Origin: Chrysomallon squamiferum
Lineage: Eukaryota > Mollusca > Gastropoda > Neomphalida > Peltospiridae
Length of the DNA stretch: 64,000 nucleotides
NCBI GenBank assembly: GCA_012295275.1
Contig: CM022665.1
Coordinates: 38,011,933 to 38,075,932 of the forward strand
Reading direction: 5' to 3'
This document shows positions 51,158 through 64,000 of the stretch, piece by piece (position 1 is the first letter of the stretch; every line of letters starts with the position of its first letter). The position numbers were made by a program, and so were the translations under genes. The notes below the pieces were generated by a model, which was given only the letters and a program-made list of their open reading frames with translations, was not told the DNA's origin and ran no database searches.

Positions 51158-51318
51158 GTGACTTAAAAGATTATTTGAATGTGGCTATTAAAGAAGGAGG
51201 TATCAAACTGACGATAAATCTTGGATCAGGAGCTTACGAAACAGAAGTTAAACCCAGCCATGTCCGCTTTGATGACAACAGGTGGCACCACCTAGTGATC
51301 AAAAGAGAAGCAAGAGAG
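51158..51318 (+). CDS. NRXN: Alpha-neurexin, LNS2 exon ending at splice site 2
   Basis: The acceptor is CATTTTTTTTCAG ending at 51157; the donor is AGAGAG/GTAACT. It completes the split Gly and reads GDLKDYLNVAIKEGGIKL, then TINLGSGAYETEVKPS, then RFDDNRWHHLVIKREARE. This matches neurexin LNS2 strand by strand (vertebrate DYVNLALKNGAV, INLGSGAFEALVEP, NDNAWHDVKVTRNLRQ). The exon is 161 bases, which with the carried base gives 54 codons, so it ends in phase 0. The end falls after the RNLRQ-equivalent, precisely where SS2 microexons are inserted in other neurexins. LNS2 is the neurexophilin and dystroglycan binding domain in vertebrates; partner identity here is unknown. The next exon (VTVSVDG-like strand and the rest of LNS2) is not found before the window ends. 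Confidence 0.93.
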
Positions 51319-52587
51319 GTAACTATTATTTACTATCATCTAAGATCATGTAGAAACTGTTCAGACAACACAAACTGATGACTGATACGTTTTTGTTTCC
51401 AACTCAGTAAATAAGATATAAAGTAATTCCTGTAATATTTCACTTGTTTCATAAACATTTACATGTAGTATGTTAACACATCATATCTGTGATACCAAAA
51501 GTGGCATTGCTAGATGTACCATATTTACTCATTTATAAATTGCACTCCTTTGTATCTAAGTTTAGTTTATGTTGGTATGTGACTTGTACAGGGTGCCTAA
51601 AATCACTGAACACATTTGGCTAATGTTACACTGCACAATTAATAGAAACTACCTATGTTACAACATAATATATATGCACATACAAGGTTGTTCAGACTTT
51701 GTATGAAATAAATTAAAAGTAATTGTCAATAGCGTATTGCAATATAGCAGTTTATTTTGTCAACCACTAGTCAGTATGAAAACTTTATTGAATGACAACA
51801 TATATTCCATTAATTTGGTACCAGTTTTCAAGGCAATGCTTGGAGTGCAAATTATACATGACTAAATGTGGTATCTGTATATTATATAAATTGGTTTGTC
51901 AAATAATACTGACTAGTCTTCACAGTGCAACTGTTATATCAGTATTGCTTGACTTATCAGTAAATATATACCAGTTTGTCACATTACACAGAACCAGTGA
52001 ATATTACAATGATTAAGATACCACCATTAAGAACAATACATACTGGGATCTCTTCCTTTACCTTTTCCTGTCTTCAATTAATTATGGATGGTTATGTTAC
52101 CATGCACTCTTCTACAAATAATTCCCTAACATACTAATTCTAACAATGTCTTGGCCAGTGAAAATCTTCAAAATCATTTAGAACTGCCTGTGTTTGTTGG
52201 TGGAAATTTTTTTATTTATTATTATTATTTTTTTGGACATGATAAGGGTTTTAAAGAAAAATAGTCAGAATATATTACACATTTTCTGTGTGGTTGTTTT
52301 GGACCTAGACAACAACCTTTGCCAGTAATAGACAAATAAGCTGCAGGAAATCTAGATAACCTCCTGTCTGCTCTTCTTTCATGACATTATTTCAAAGAAA
52401 TTAACAATAATTAAAACTTATAAATCTTCATTATTATGGGGGAAAATGTCCTAAAAAGAAAGAAAAAAAGCTTGTATATAATTGTCATCCTTTATTATTA
52501 TAAAAAGTTGACATGCAGATGCAAACATTCCATTTTCTTACTAATGTATTAAAATATGTGAGTTTTTATTTTAAAAATGTAGGGGAG

Positions 52588-52589
<2 letters not shown>

Positions 52590-52619
<30 letters not shown>
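52590..52619. repeat. Poly-T run
   Basis: About 30 consecutive T after GGGGAGGG. Confidence 0.95.
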
Positions 52620-52620
<1 letters not shown>

Positions 52621-54305
52621 ACAAATATATTTTGAAAGATCTTTTTTCTTTTCTTTTTTTAAAGATGGCTTGAGACTTGTTTATTAAAAAAATTTCAATA
52701 TAGAAATCATGAAAATATTTTGTCAATGATATCTGTTTATTGGGTACTGAGAAACAAAAACATTTCAAGTCATCTGAGTATAAACTGTCAGATTTCCATA
52801 TCCCTGCCCATATTTATCAAGTAAGTGTGTAAGCAGATTGCCTACCAGCATTTCTATCTGCACATATTATGCACTTTTCAGTTGTGTGAATTGATAAAAA
52901 AAAAAAAAGCATGGATTCAGATTTGTTTTCTTATATTTCTTTCTTTCAAAATTTAACATAATTCTTTTTTTATTATTATTGACACCTATAATTTTCAACC
53001 ATGTTGAATGAATTAGTTTCAAAGTTTGTTTGTATTAATATGTTTACATTTGTTCAGTGATTAATAATTTTGAAATAATTATAACAAAAAAAAAGTTTTA
53101 AAAAAAGAGTAAAACAAATTATATCTGTTATTTCATTTTTTATGCATGTACATTTAGAAGAATGTCATTTCATTTTCATTTTTTTTTTTTTTTTTTTTTT
53201 ATTATATTTGTTAAGAAATGCCTTTTAAGAAATTATTGCATTGAATTTTATTGAAGGCAATGTCTAAAAGTCCATTTACCAGACCTAGGTGTATAGTTAG
53301 TAGTATTATGTTAATTACCAGAATCATTTTTCAAGTGTAGATTTGCACTCTTGTATGTGTATGACTCACCTTATCAACTTCCTTATTTATTTTTCATTTG
53401 TTGCATTTTTCAATTTTTGTAACAATCAGCTTACTAGGGACAAGGGTGTATGTTTTGTAAGTAAAACTTGCATGTCACAGGCATGCTCAGTGTCAGTGTA
53501 GGTCCTCCCTTATGTTAGTCCTGTCTTCTTTGTAACAGTGTTTGTAGATACAAGGTCCTCCATGCCCGTGCTTTGTAAAACTTTTAGAATTGCGACTCAG
53601 TATGTGAATCTAGGCTCAAAGTAAAAAAAAAATATATATATATAATAATAATAAAACTTTAGAGGCTTAATGATTAAAATTGACTTTCAGTAGCAACAGG
53701 ATTTAATTTGGGTTTCTTTATCAGTATGTTTTAATTATTTGAATAATATGAGACATAATTTAACTTCTGAAATTCGTCTTTCATGTTTTTTTTGTGAGGT
53801 TTTTTTTTTTTTTTTTTTTGTATTATTATTATTATTTTCTTCTCCCCTTTTTTTTCTTACTTTGGGCCTAGATTCAAACTTGTTGCAATTTGTATTCTAG
53901 CCATTGTTTATGGATTATGTTTGGACCTGTATGGTTTATTTTACTTTATTATCTTTATTTTTTATTTTAGAAGCACAATGCCTTAGGTGTTTCAATGTTT
54001 ACTAAATCTCTAAGAGATTGTAAATATTCCCATACTAAAACTAATAGTCATTTTAAAGCAGCTGATTATTTACTTGTGTTTTAAGCACAACTGTTTAATT
54101 GTTTCTTCCTCATTGTCTTACAGAATGTTACTTTTAATCAGGTTATTCAGACAACATTTATTATTTGTCTGTAAATAAAATATACAAAATTTATTTTGAT
54201 ATATTGTTCTTTTTGTATAATTGAATTTTTTAGATGGGTGGTTTTGGCAAAAATACCTTGAAAATCATTTCATGCTTATATCTATTTTAGATACAATGTT
54301 TATGG

Positions 54306-54337
<32 letters not shown>
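54306..54337. repeat. (AC)n microsatellite
   Basis: About 16 CA units. Confidence 0.95.
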
Positions 54338-54339
<2 letters not shown>

Positions 54340-57300
54340 CTGTGTGTCTGCATTTATGTTAACCCCAAAAATATTGGTGGTTGTGCCAGTAGTTTTATTT
54401 GATAAGATGAGAGACATATTATCCACATAAAAGTGAAATTTATATTCAAAAAAACAATAATAATAATAATAGTAATAATATTAAACTATTCTGATAAAAA
54501 AAGAAAGAAAAATGGAGGTAGGATGTTTAAAAGTATTTGCTACGTGGGAATCCATACTTGTTGAGAATATGAGAATCGATCCTCCAAGTTTGCTTTGATT
54601 TTAGTTTCATGCTGGTATTGAGTAATATCGTGTATTAATACCACAAACTGCTGCTTTTCTCCTGCTGAAAGTAAAGCCAATGTCACATCTCAACTAGAGT
54701 GGTCTTTTCAGATTGTGGAAATGGTGCATTTGCATGTAAAAAGAACATTTAAAGAGAGTTAGCATTTCTTGTACAGGGTCTGCTATTTGCAACTTAAGTA
54801 ATGTCCACAAGTTTGCCACTTGATATTTTAACAGCCGCTTTGCAACCCAAACAGATAATTTGCTGAAAGGGTATTATTTAAGTTGAAAATGATGTAGTTT
54901 GGGTTAGTTAAATTTTTTATTTATTTATTCTTTTTTTCTTTTCTTTTTTTGTTTTTCCTCTTTTTTTTTACAGAGAAAAACGGATGACTGACATTTTGAA
55001 ATTATTTGTGAAATTTTGTTTTTATTTGTTTTGGATTGGGCTTTCTGTTGTTTGTTTTTGTTTGTTTAATGCTTTGCTTGATTATAAAGAAATAATAACT
55101 GAAGATATATTCCTATTTATTAGTATTTTATTTAGAAATTTATACAAAAATAATTATGATAATATGTAAAGATTATTTGTATACATGTTAAATGTATTCA
55201 GATTCATGCAGGAGTCAAGGTGTGTACAGAATTACACATGATGTTCCCTTCCTTATTTGTGTTAATCATTTTCTTTTTTCCTTTCTTAATTCTTTCTTTC
55301 TTTGTTTTTCTTTTTAAATAATGAAACTCCTTTGAAAGTTTACAAAGACTACAATGATGGTACCCCTCCAGTTTCTAAAACTGGATCTGTCTGTGAAATG
55401 TGTTTTTTCTCATTTTATAATATTTATTTCATCTTGAAAGTTATATCCATTAGAGTGATGACACCCCCTTTGTGAAATTTTAGCTCTGCCTCAGACATTT
55501 ATCAATTATATATGGTTCAAATATTATCAGTTTGTTTGATCAAATGTAATTATAATTGCAGTCCATGATGAATTATACAACTGCTCTGATAATGCCTTGT
55601 TATCTTTGCACTGGAATAAAAACCCATAAAATATCTTTAGAAAAATTACTAAATGTGGATGGGAATGGATGGGCAAACAAGGAAAATCTGCTGATGTTTG
55701 CATGATATTGAATATTTCATTCTGATCAAAGAGATACTGAAGATTTCAAGAACTCTTTTTTATTTTTTATTTTTATTTTTTCAATATTTCCTTTTTAATT
55801 TTTAGAAAAATAATTTCCTGTTCAAGCTTTGTGAAGCACAGTTTTCTGTCTAATTTTGTATTAATGTTGTATCTTGTATGTGATATATACATTCAACATT
55901 TTTATTGTTGTTGTTGTTGTTGTTTTTGGTATCCAGTGATAAAATCTATTTCAGTTAAAGCACTAAGTCTTTTGAAGCAGAAGAAGATGTTAATTCAGAA
56001 CTATAGTTTTATTATTTATTTATTTATTCATTCATTTATTTATTTATTATCTGAAAGAATTATTTTTAAACATTGTTTTATTGGAATTGTGTTTTCAAAA
56101 CCGTATTAAAATCCAAATAATATTTAATATTACATATCAATGTCAATTTGCACTTCAACAAGGTAACTGCTTTCTGTGAGTTAATGGAAATATTGAAAGT
56201 CACTATAAATAAGATAATCTTAGTTTTCTGTGTTAGTTTACACGTGGCTGGTTTATTGGTTTTTAGTTTATTTTTATAACTTTTGAACTAAGATTAGAAT
56301 TTATTAACCAGAAACTCAAAATACCTAACTGCCTTCTGCCAGCCAAGCAGAACTAAATGAAAGACTCAATTTAAGATAATTATATTATACTTCTGCATCA
56401 TACTGAACATAATGTAACTGATTAGGTAATGGATCTGAAGCGTGATGGTATGCAAGATCAAATCATGTCTGAGAGCCCATTGTTTCAGCCAGTGTATTAT
56501 GACTGATTTATCAAAGTCTAGAGTCATGTGCTTTCCTGCCTGTGAGAATGTGCATATAAATGATTTCTAGCTACTAACTGTTAAGGATAAGACATGAAAT
56601 GACTGGATCAGGTTTCCTCAGACACCAGTGAGACATAATAACCATCAGTGTAAAACATTGTTAAAGTGTTTTAAAACATCATTCCTGTGACAAATTATAT
56701 TCATAACATTTTGCTGTAATTAGCATAGAAATGTTTAACTTGGCCTGTAGCACCAAATGACATGCATAAATCCATTCATTCTTTCTTACTGAACCTTATA
56801 AATCAGACTGGTTATTATACATGTTAATTAAATCTAACATGCATGTTTCTTGTGACCTAAGTATGTTATTAATGGATTGGTGTTCTGGATCAGGTACAGA
56901 AATACCTGCCCATTTTAAATCTTAAAATTTTATAACTATAACTTGAAACCATTTTAATACAATGCTGATGGTATTACAGCAGTCTTGGGTTGCCTGGTTT
57001 GCAGAACAGCAAAGTCAGCATTTATCTGCAGCAGTAAGAAAAATATATCATTAATGCAGAAATTTTGGTTCTTCTTTGACTATATTACAGAAAACAGTTT
57101 TGTTATTTTATTTTTTACAGCCTAGAGTTGGAAACATGATAATAGTAACATTGTCTTGGAAGATGCCACAAACAAAAATCTCTACTTTAAATTTTCTGTC
57201 CTTTTCTTTCTTTTCTTTTTTCTTTTATTATAGTTATTTTCTAAATTGCAGGCCTTCAAGCTGTAATTATATTCTTTCAAAGAGAAAATAATTGATGTTT

Positions 57301-58783
57301 AGAAAGAGGTTTTTACACTGATTAAACAATTGAGGGATTTTTTATAATGACAAAGAAAAGAAATCAGTACAAACAATACTGATATTAAGTGTATTCATTG
57401 CTGAGTTTTGAAGCAGTTATCTGGTTAAGAATTTCAGTTTCATATCTCTGAGAATGTCTCTGGGCAGAGTACTATTTAAAGCATACACTGACTGCAAAAT
57501 AGGGTAGCTGCTTATATAATCTTGTAATCATGACTACTGTAATGTATATAATATAAATATTGTGATAAACTACATTAAATATAGCTCAGTTAAAAATATA
57601 TGTGCATAAAAATATTTTTTTGAAAATAAAAAGCAATGGTATTTAGAAACCATATACATGTATATTTTGGAAGACGTTTTGTTGTTATCATGGTGGACCT
57701 GAAGGTTTTCACTGGAAAATGCCATTGAGAATAAAACTGAACTGAATGAGAAATGTGGATACAGTAGTCCTAAAATCTGCAATACGTAATATGTTGGTAT
57801 GTTCTGAATGAAAGACAACATTATTTCTTTTCTTTAGTTTCTGCATTGAAATGAATTAAGAATAAAATAATGAAAAATCAGAAAAATATCAATTTAAAAA
57901 AAAAAAGTATATGGGTACCAACATTTTCAATTTTATTTTGGAACCATATTGAACTTTGTCTTGTCCATGATGCCTCCAACATTTTGACTAAACTGACACA
58001 GCTTTTCTTGTTAACCCACACAAACTTTCCCATTTCTACACAGTGTCATTCGTGGCATCAGAGCTGACTTTCATGTTGCCTGTAGCTCAGATGTTTCCAT
58101 GGCTACTAAATGTCTGCCTTGGCAGAAGTCATATAAAGCTTTGACAAGCATTCATCAGCTTCCCGATGTGCATTATGAAGGTTTGTAATATAATAATATT
58201 CCTTAGATCAGGTGTTGCTGCTTGCCTGGCTTTGGTAATGTATAATTAAATTGTGATAGCATTATATGCAGAGAGATGGAATTACATCATGCTGTTACCT
58301 TTTACTGATGTAATAGGCTTCTTTTTTTTGTAAAGTGGAAAAAAAATAGAAATGGACAAAATGACTTAATAAATGTTTCATGTTTCTGCTGTTGTTAGCT
58401 AAATATGGAAAAATAGATTCAGTTTACAAATAGATTACATGGAAGAGAAAGATGTGAAGAATAAAGAAGAAGAAATTAAATACAGAAATGATTTTTGTTT
58501 ATGTTAGCTAACTTATGATACTTGCTAATAGTGATAATAAATAAAATGATATTTAGAATACTTTCTTTTCTATTTCTTCCTCACATGTCCACTGATTTGA
58601 TTGTAAAGTGAAAGATGGAGTCTGAATTTAGAAATGAAGAGTTACATGCACTCCATTTTCTTAATCTTCTTCCAATTACTCCAAGTGCTACACTATTGAA
58701 ACTGATAAAGTCAAGTTATAGACTTGACATGTGGAATAGTTCACAGCTAGAATAAACATTTAAACAAACAAACTTAACTCTTG

Positions 58784-58815
<32 letters not shown>

Positions 58816-61800
58816 GACTCTCTCTGACTGTCTGACTCTCTTTGATTTTATCTTTCTGTCACATTTGCACATTAAAAAGGTATTAAAAGAAAAGGACATA
58901 TCTGATTATAGCAGACATCTCAGACTTCTGTTTTAGAGCACATGATCTGATATTAGTGACAAGCTATCTTACAAGTCATTACAGTGCAGTGGTTAATCAC
59001 AGTCTTCAAGACTGATAACTTCAAGAATCACAGTTATATTCAAGTTCCTAGCCAGCCATAAATAGAAAAAGCATTATATCATCCCTATTAGTGGTGCTAC
59101 GATATTAAAGACCATTCTTATCATTTAGCAAAATGTTATCTTTACATGCACATTCCCAGACATTAAAAGACAAAGGCCTTTAACACACTAAATTAACCAG
59201 TAACTTTGGCTGTAATATGAAGTAAACCTCTAGGTGTACTGTAAATGTTTGATTCTTCAACCTACTGCACTTGGTTCTCTGCATTTTCATGGAACCACTC
59301 TGCTACAGGTTAAACTAACCTTCTTTAGAATGTCATTTTTCAGTGGATGCACCTTCACTAATTAACTGAAGTTCTGGATCATGAGTTATTAGTCTGAAGG
59401 AATTTGTTTGCACTAGAACTGTTTCAAAACACTGACAACATCAAGGTCAGAAGGTTGACTAATTGTTCATTCATCACCATCAAAATCTTGTCAGGACACA
59501 ACCACATTTAATATGAATTTCATTTTTAATCCAGACCCAGCAGCCTAATTTTCTCCTCTTTGCAATAAAGCTATTTCTATTTGTTGCTTTATGATATTGC
59601 AGGCTTTGAGTTATTACTCCAATAGGAAGAAGAAGAAGTAAAAAAGAAATCAATAAATGATGTAACTATTGGAATATCAGTTGTAAATTACTGTTTAAAT
59701 ATTGTTAAGATACAAAGTGCTTTAACAATGATTCATCTACTGTTCTTGATTTCAAAGGAGAGACACAAAGACCAATGATTCTGCTGTAGGTTTTTGTTTG
59801 CTTTTGACATCACAAATGCAAGACTGAATAAAGAAAATTACAATGACTTGTCTCTCTAGCTTCTTTGATGCAATGTGGGTAAACAAATATATATGAGGTT
59901 GTTTTTTTTGGTAAATGTTTTTCTAATTTGAAAACAAAGTAAACGATGTCTAATATTTGTTCAAATTTAGTTTTCACAATTTGCTGACAAAATATCCTCT
60001 GTCAGTCAGTTGAAATAATCTAATTTTGTTTTCTCAAGAACAGATTACAGTTTGTTTAGTTTTAATGACTGCATTAAATATTAAAATACTAAAATGAGAC
60101 ACAGACAATAGATCTTGTATTCAGCTTTCAGATGAAAGACGTTTTCATTTTTATTTTTAAATGCAGACAGCAGTAAAATAAGTAAAAGAATGGTTGATAA
60201 CTATAGCTTTTATAAATATGACAGCACCTACCTTGACCTTTGATGCATGAATTACAAGTAGTAATACTCAGAATGTGTGTTTACTCAAATGAAAAATAAT
60301 CTAGTGGGTACAATGATGTGGACTGATCATATGATCTTTTACTGTTCATATAAATAGTCCAGCATTGAACTGCAGTCCATGACTAAATATCTGAAAGTAA
60401 GTTGTATGTACTGTGAGATATTTAATTTAAAAGTACCATGTCTTAAAGAGTTTTGAAAAAGATTTTGGAATCTGATTTTAAGCCTATTCTGTGAATAAAG
60501 GAACATATTTTAGTGCTTAAGCCTGTTTATCATTTACACTGAACGATTGTGTAGTCGAGCCAGTACTTCATGGCTGGTTTGATAAAATGAGAAGATGTAT
60601 ATAAAAACACCTTCTGCTGATCTAAAGAAAAACCAATTAAATAGCACAAATGGGTTTTCTTTTTTAATATCTGTATTTATTCAGTAACTGAAACAATTTC
60701 AGATGCTGATTTTAAAATTTATAAACAGTATGAATATTTTTGTAATTTTCTTTAGTAGAACTCTCCAGATTTAATGACTGCAGTATTTATTTATTTGTTC
60801 AGTCGTAAGTTTACTTGACCATATGTCTGACACTGGAGAAGTAGATTTGAGAAAACAAATGTTGAGTATGTTCTTAAATAAAACATTTCTTTCTTCTGCA
60901 TGAGAAATGTGTATTTATCTTTAGAAAGTAATCTACTTCGACAGTTTTATTGTTTTGGTTGTATCATGTTATATCACGTAACTTATACCTTGCCCATTCA
61001 CAATACAGCATTGTCATTAACCTGAAAGGTAAGATTATACAGGTGTGAAAAGTGGCAATCTGTACCTTGCAATGATATTACACCTGTTTGCTGCATGTCA
61101 TTTACCTGGTTTATACCTGAATAGCAAAATGCTATTTCTATGCTTGAAAGCTACTATAATTAAAATGTCCACGTCTTTTCATTTGTCTTTAAGAAGAAAG
61201 ATAAATGCAAATTTCAAAACTTGTAATGTTTTATATCTTATATACACTGATTTTGAGGGGTGTTCTTTCCATGCCATCACCTAATTCGTTTAAATACAGT
61301 GACTGTGGTCCTTTTTCTAAAATTCAGGGTCTTTATAGTTTGGTTTCTTGTTCTAGTAAGATTTCTGAAAATATATATTTTTTTAATTTTTATATCTTGT
61401 GCTTTTATTTTAATAAAGACCCAAAATTAATTTTTTTTATAAAATAAAAGAATATTTTTCTTTATTTTTATTTAATAAGTGCACTCAGCTTTTTAAATTA
61501 ATTTTTGCATTTCAAAAATAAAATGATTTTTATTTTGCTTTACCACATTTTGGGATAGGCAATTATTTACATCATTACTTTTGCCCCTGCTGATAGACTG
61601 GTGTTAATATTCTGTGGTGCCAAATCAAATTTCCTGTGAGTGCCTAGTAGACTGTTCCTTTGTCATGTGTTATGTCATGTGCCTTTTGTGCCTAGAATAG
61701 ATAATTACTTTTATCAATAGATTTTTATTTTTGCTTTTCTATTTTTCTTTCTTTTTGTTTCTAAGCCTTTTTTTTTTTTTTGGACCATTATAAATTTTCA

Positions 61801-64000
61801 TATTTGTTTTTCATTAGGACATAACAAAAAAAAATTGTTTTACATTTTCTTTAAAAATAAAATTTAATTAAATATTTATTTATTTATTTATTTATTTATG
61901 GTTCGGTAATTTTATTTTTGAAACAAGACATTGAATGCTTTGTTATATTTTGTCTTCTGTTCAGTTCAAAGTTTTGTTGAATGTTATTGCATGCTGACAT
62001 TTTTACAAGTTGATGTATATATATTTTTAATTTAGGGAACTGAAATATCAACTGTACTTACTAAATAATATTGATAAAAATGTTAACTAAACATTTTAAT
62101 TGCCGTCTTTCTTTTTTTAACATTAGTTAATTAGAAATTTTAAAAATGTATTTACAATTGAAAATACATTTTTTCATTCAAAAATTTTAAATTGGGTTTA
62201 TCTATGAAATTTTTTTATTAAAATGGATGAATAATAACAATAAAATATTTTTGGTATTTATCTCTTGCTATTAACTGAATAGATTACTAGAAACAAAATA
62301 TTGTTCTAAATATACATTTGCATAGAAATATTCCAATATTCAGAATTATTCACATCAAAGCTAAATATTTATAAAAGCATTTGCCATTTGCAAATTACTA
62401 ATACAGAAATTACTGAATGTGTCTAATATAAAAATGGAATTATGCAAAATAGTGTAGGTATAAACAAATACTAAGTATTGTACACATGAAAATTGTTAGC
62501 TGAATATATGAAAGATCTGTCACCACTCACAAGTTATTTACCAAACTTTCCTGTTATAAACTAAAGACATGTCAATCAAACCAGGGGTTGTGTCATTCAC
62601 AGCAGGTCACCTGGTAAATGAGCTGTCACATATGATGGCTTTTAAGTCCATTTCATCAGATAGGGGAGAAAAAAAATCAGCTTTCATCTCATCTCCCAAA
62701 GGATTTGGACATGTTGCTTTAAAGTTTAACTTTCAACATATGGGAAATTGAATTTTAGGTTTTGGTGGATTCCCTTTGGCTTTTTTCCCAATCCAACATG
62801 CACTAAGGGATTGGCAAGCTAAAGAATATATTGGAAAGTCACATGTATACACATGCAGTTTAATGTATTTCAAAGACATTATGCATTACCAGTGTAAACA
62901 TATATATATACTCAGCATTATTGTATTACTACTGAAGGGTTACTTATAGTTATGTTCTACATTAAATCTATTTTACTAATGGGAAATTAAGTGGGTTTTT
63001 TGGAATAACTGTTATAAAATTTCCAATAAAGCACCTTGGATTTCAATGATGTAATATGTAGCCTCCTGTCCACCATTCCCTTATTTCATATCAGTGAGTT
63101 TATTTAAGTTTTATTACTACATTTAAGTTCTTATATTTAAGTTTTAATACAATATTGTCTCTAGCTGTTCCATTCTTTCCCTAATGCTTGTGTGTCTTCT
63201 TGATATTGTGTTAGTGTTTGGTGAAGGACTACAATGTAAAAAAATGTTTACTTAAAATATTTTTCCAGTTACTTCAAAGTAAAATAAAATTTAAAACATA
63301 ATTAGAATTGTTTGAATTAGACTTTTACCTGCATAACATGATCCATTATATGGGAACCATATTGATTTTTGATTATGTGGCTTAAAACATTTGTTATCTT
63401 ACTGACATGTTGGGCATATATATTACATGTAATATATTGATTAACTAACTGCTAGTTTTTTTTTTGTGAGTAATTTATATGTCTTCATAAAGAATTTTAT
63501 TGAAAATGCAGACAAATACAAAAAGAGTAATGAAATCTACTAAATATCTTTATTTAAGAATTGCTGTAAAAATGAATGTCAGTTGTCATTTTGAAAAAAT
63601 ATACCAGGATTGTAACTGCTTTAAAAAGTCACTTGTTGTAATTGTTTTTGTTATTTCAGAACAATTTTTGTGCCACAGTATTTGTAAAACAGCCTTATAT
63701 GCTTAGAAAATTAAGTAGACATGTTTGGTTTTGAGAGAAAAAGTATTGTTTTTTTGCATTAATTGTAATTAAAGAAAACAAAACAACTCCTTTACACATA
63801 AAATTTGTTTCATAAAGAAATGTTTCTTTACATTTATTATATTACACAATGGAACACTGAAAGTAGTTTACAAAGTATTTCTATTTTTAAATACATATAT
63901 ACAAAATTTAAATGTTCAAAAAATGCTTGATATATTTCAGTTATTATACAAAAACCTATTTTATTTATTTATATTATTTATTAAACCCCTGTAATGTAAA

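Larger units (their letters stand above)
51319..64000 (+). other. NRXN: Neurexin intron at SS2 position, runs off the window
   Basis: Starts at donor AGAGAG/GTAACT in phase 0, directly after the conserved strand that precedes SS2. More than 12.6 kb follow without a recognisable exon for the remaining LNS2 strands. Contents: poly-T runs (52590-52619, 53179-53200, 53800-53820), AC repeat (54306-54337), ATTT repeats (56010-56050, 61870-61900), short TC/TG tract (58784-58850). Small SS2 microexons would be too short to see by eye and may be present. Confidence 0.75.

Noticed and set aside
51590-51720. CAGGGTGCCTAAAATCACTG resembling a DNA-transposon terminus
   Set aside because: I could not find a matching inverted second end, so no element is called.
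54950-55169. ORF after a TTTTTTTTTACAG acceptor-like tract, considered as an SS2 exon
   Set aside because: The neurexin frame (phase 0) hits a stop within six codons and no donor or LNS2 similarity follows.
57076-57291. ORF after TTTTTTACAG, considered as the next LNS2 exon
   Set aside because: The translation (PRVGNMIIVTLSWKMPQ) does not match the expected LNS2 strands and has no suitable donor.
58980-59060. GCAGTGGTTAATCACAGTC as a tRNA or SINE head
   Set aside because: Too short a match, no B-box, no fold.
62569-62751. 60-codon ORF with balanced composition near the right end
   Set aside because: Not recognised as LNS2 or any other family, and lacks splice sites in the right phase.

Overview
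The window reads as a large-intron animal gene from an invertebrate, most likely a mollusc and probably a cephalopod. It is AT-rich and carries many long TC, CA, GATA and TAG microsatellites, degenerate 70-200 bp tandem repeats, tRNA-derived SINE-like fragments and a mariner-type MITE. The only protein I can name with confidence is an alpha-neurexin. Its LNS1, EGF1 and LNS2 sequences resemble arthropod and mollusc neurexins more than vertebrate ones (for example FNLDGSPGSYAKFP after the signal peptide and LNGLLFYTG in LNS2). The species call is inference from repeat style.

Layout, all on the + strand. Positions 1-5860 are 5' flank: CpG-retaining, rich in microsatellites, with no recognisable gene and two unidentified minus-strand ORFs. 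Positions 5860-6480 are a CpG-dense block with a strong splice donor at 6159, my best candidate for the neurexin promoter and a noncoding first exon. Positions 6159-32825 are a putative ~26.7 kb first intron, CpG-poor, with several tandem repeats, one MITE and some complex blocks that may be regulatory. A 5' leader (from 32826) joins directly to the first coding exon (33062-33825), which encodes signal peptide, LNS1 and EGF1. Intron 33826-48619 lies at the splice-site-1 (SS1) position. Exon 48620-48766 and exon 51158-51318 encode the first half of LNS2. Intron 51319 to beyond 64000 begins exactly at the splice-site-2 (SS2) position. The rest of the gene (rest of LNS2, LNS3-6, EGF2-3, transmembrane segment, cytoplasmic tail) lies beyond the window.

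The encoded protein is a presynaptic adhesion receptor. The fragment here is the N-terminal extracellular part found only in alpha isoforms. Intron phases (1, 1, 0) join the exons in frame. The one break is inside the first coding exon: LNS1 and EGF1 are in different frames, so the sequence as given has a one-base (mod 3) frameshift near 33662-33680.

I found no bacterial-type features, CRISPR array, rRNA, intact tRNA or intact transposase. I did not find a convincing new biological system. The most informative signals are the neurexin frameshift, the sharp CpG step at about 6.5 kb, the uORF-rich leader, a near-perfect 330-bp inverted repeat just downstream of the EGF1 exon, and the families of degenerate tandem repeats in the introns.
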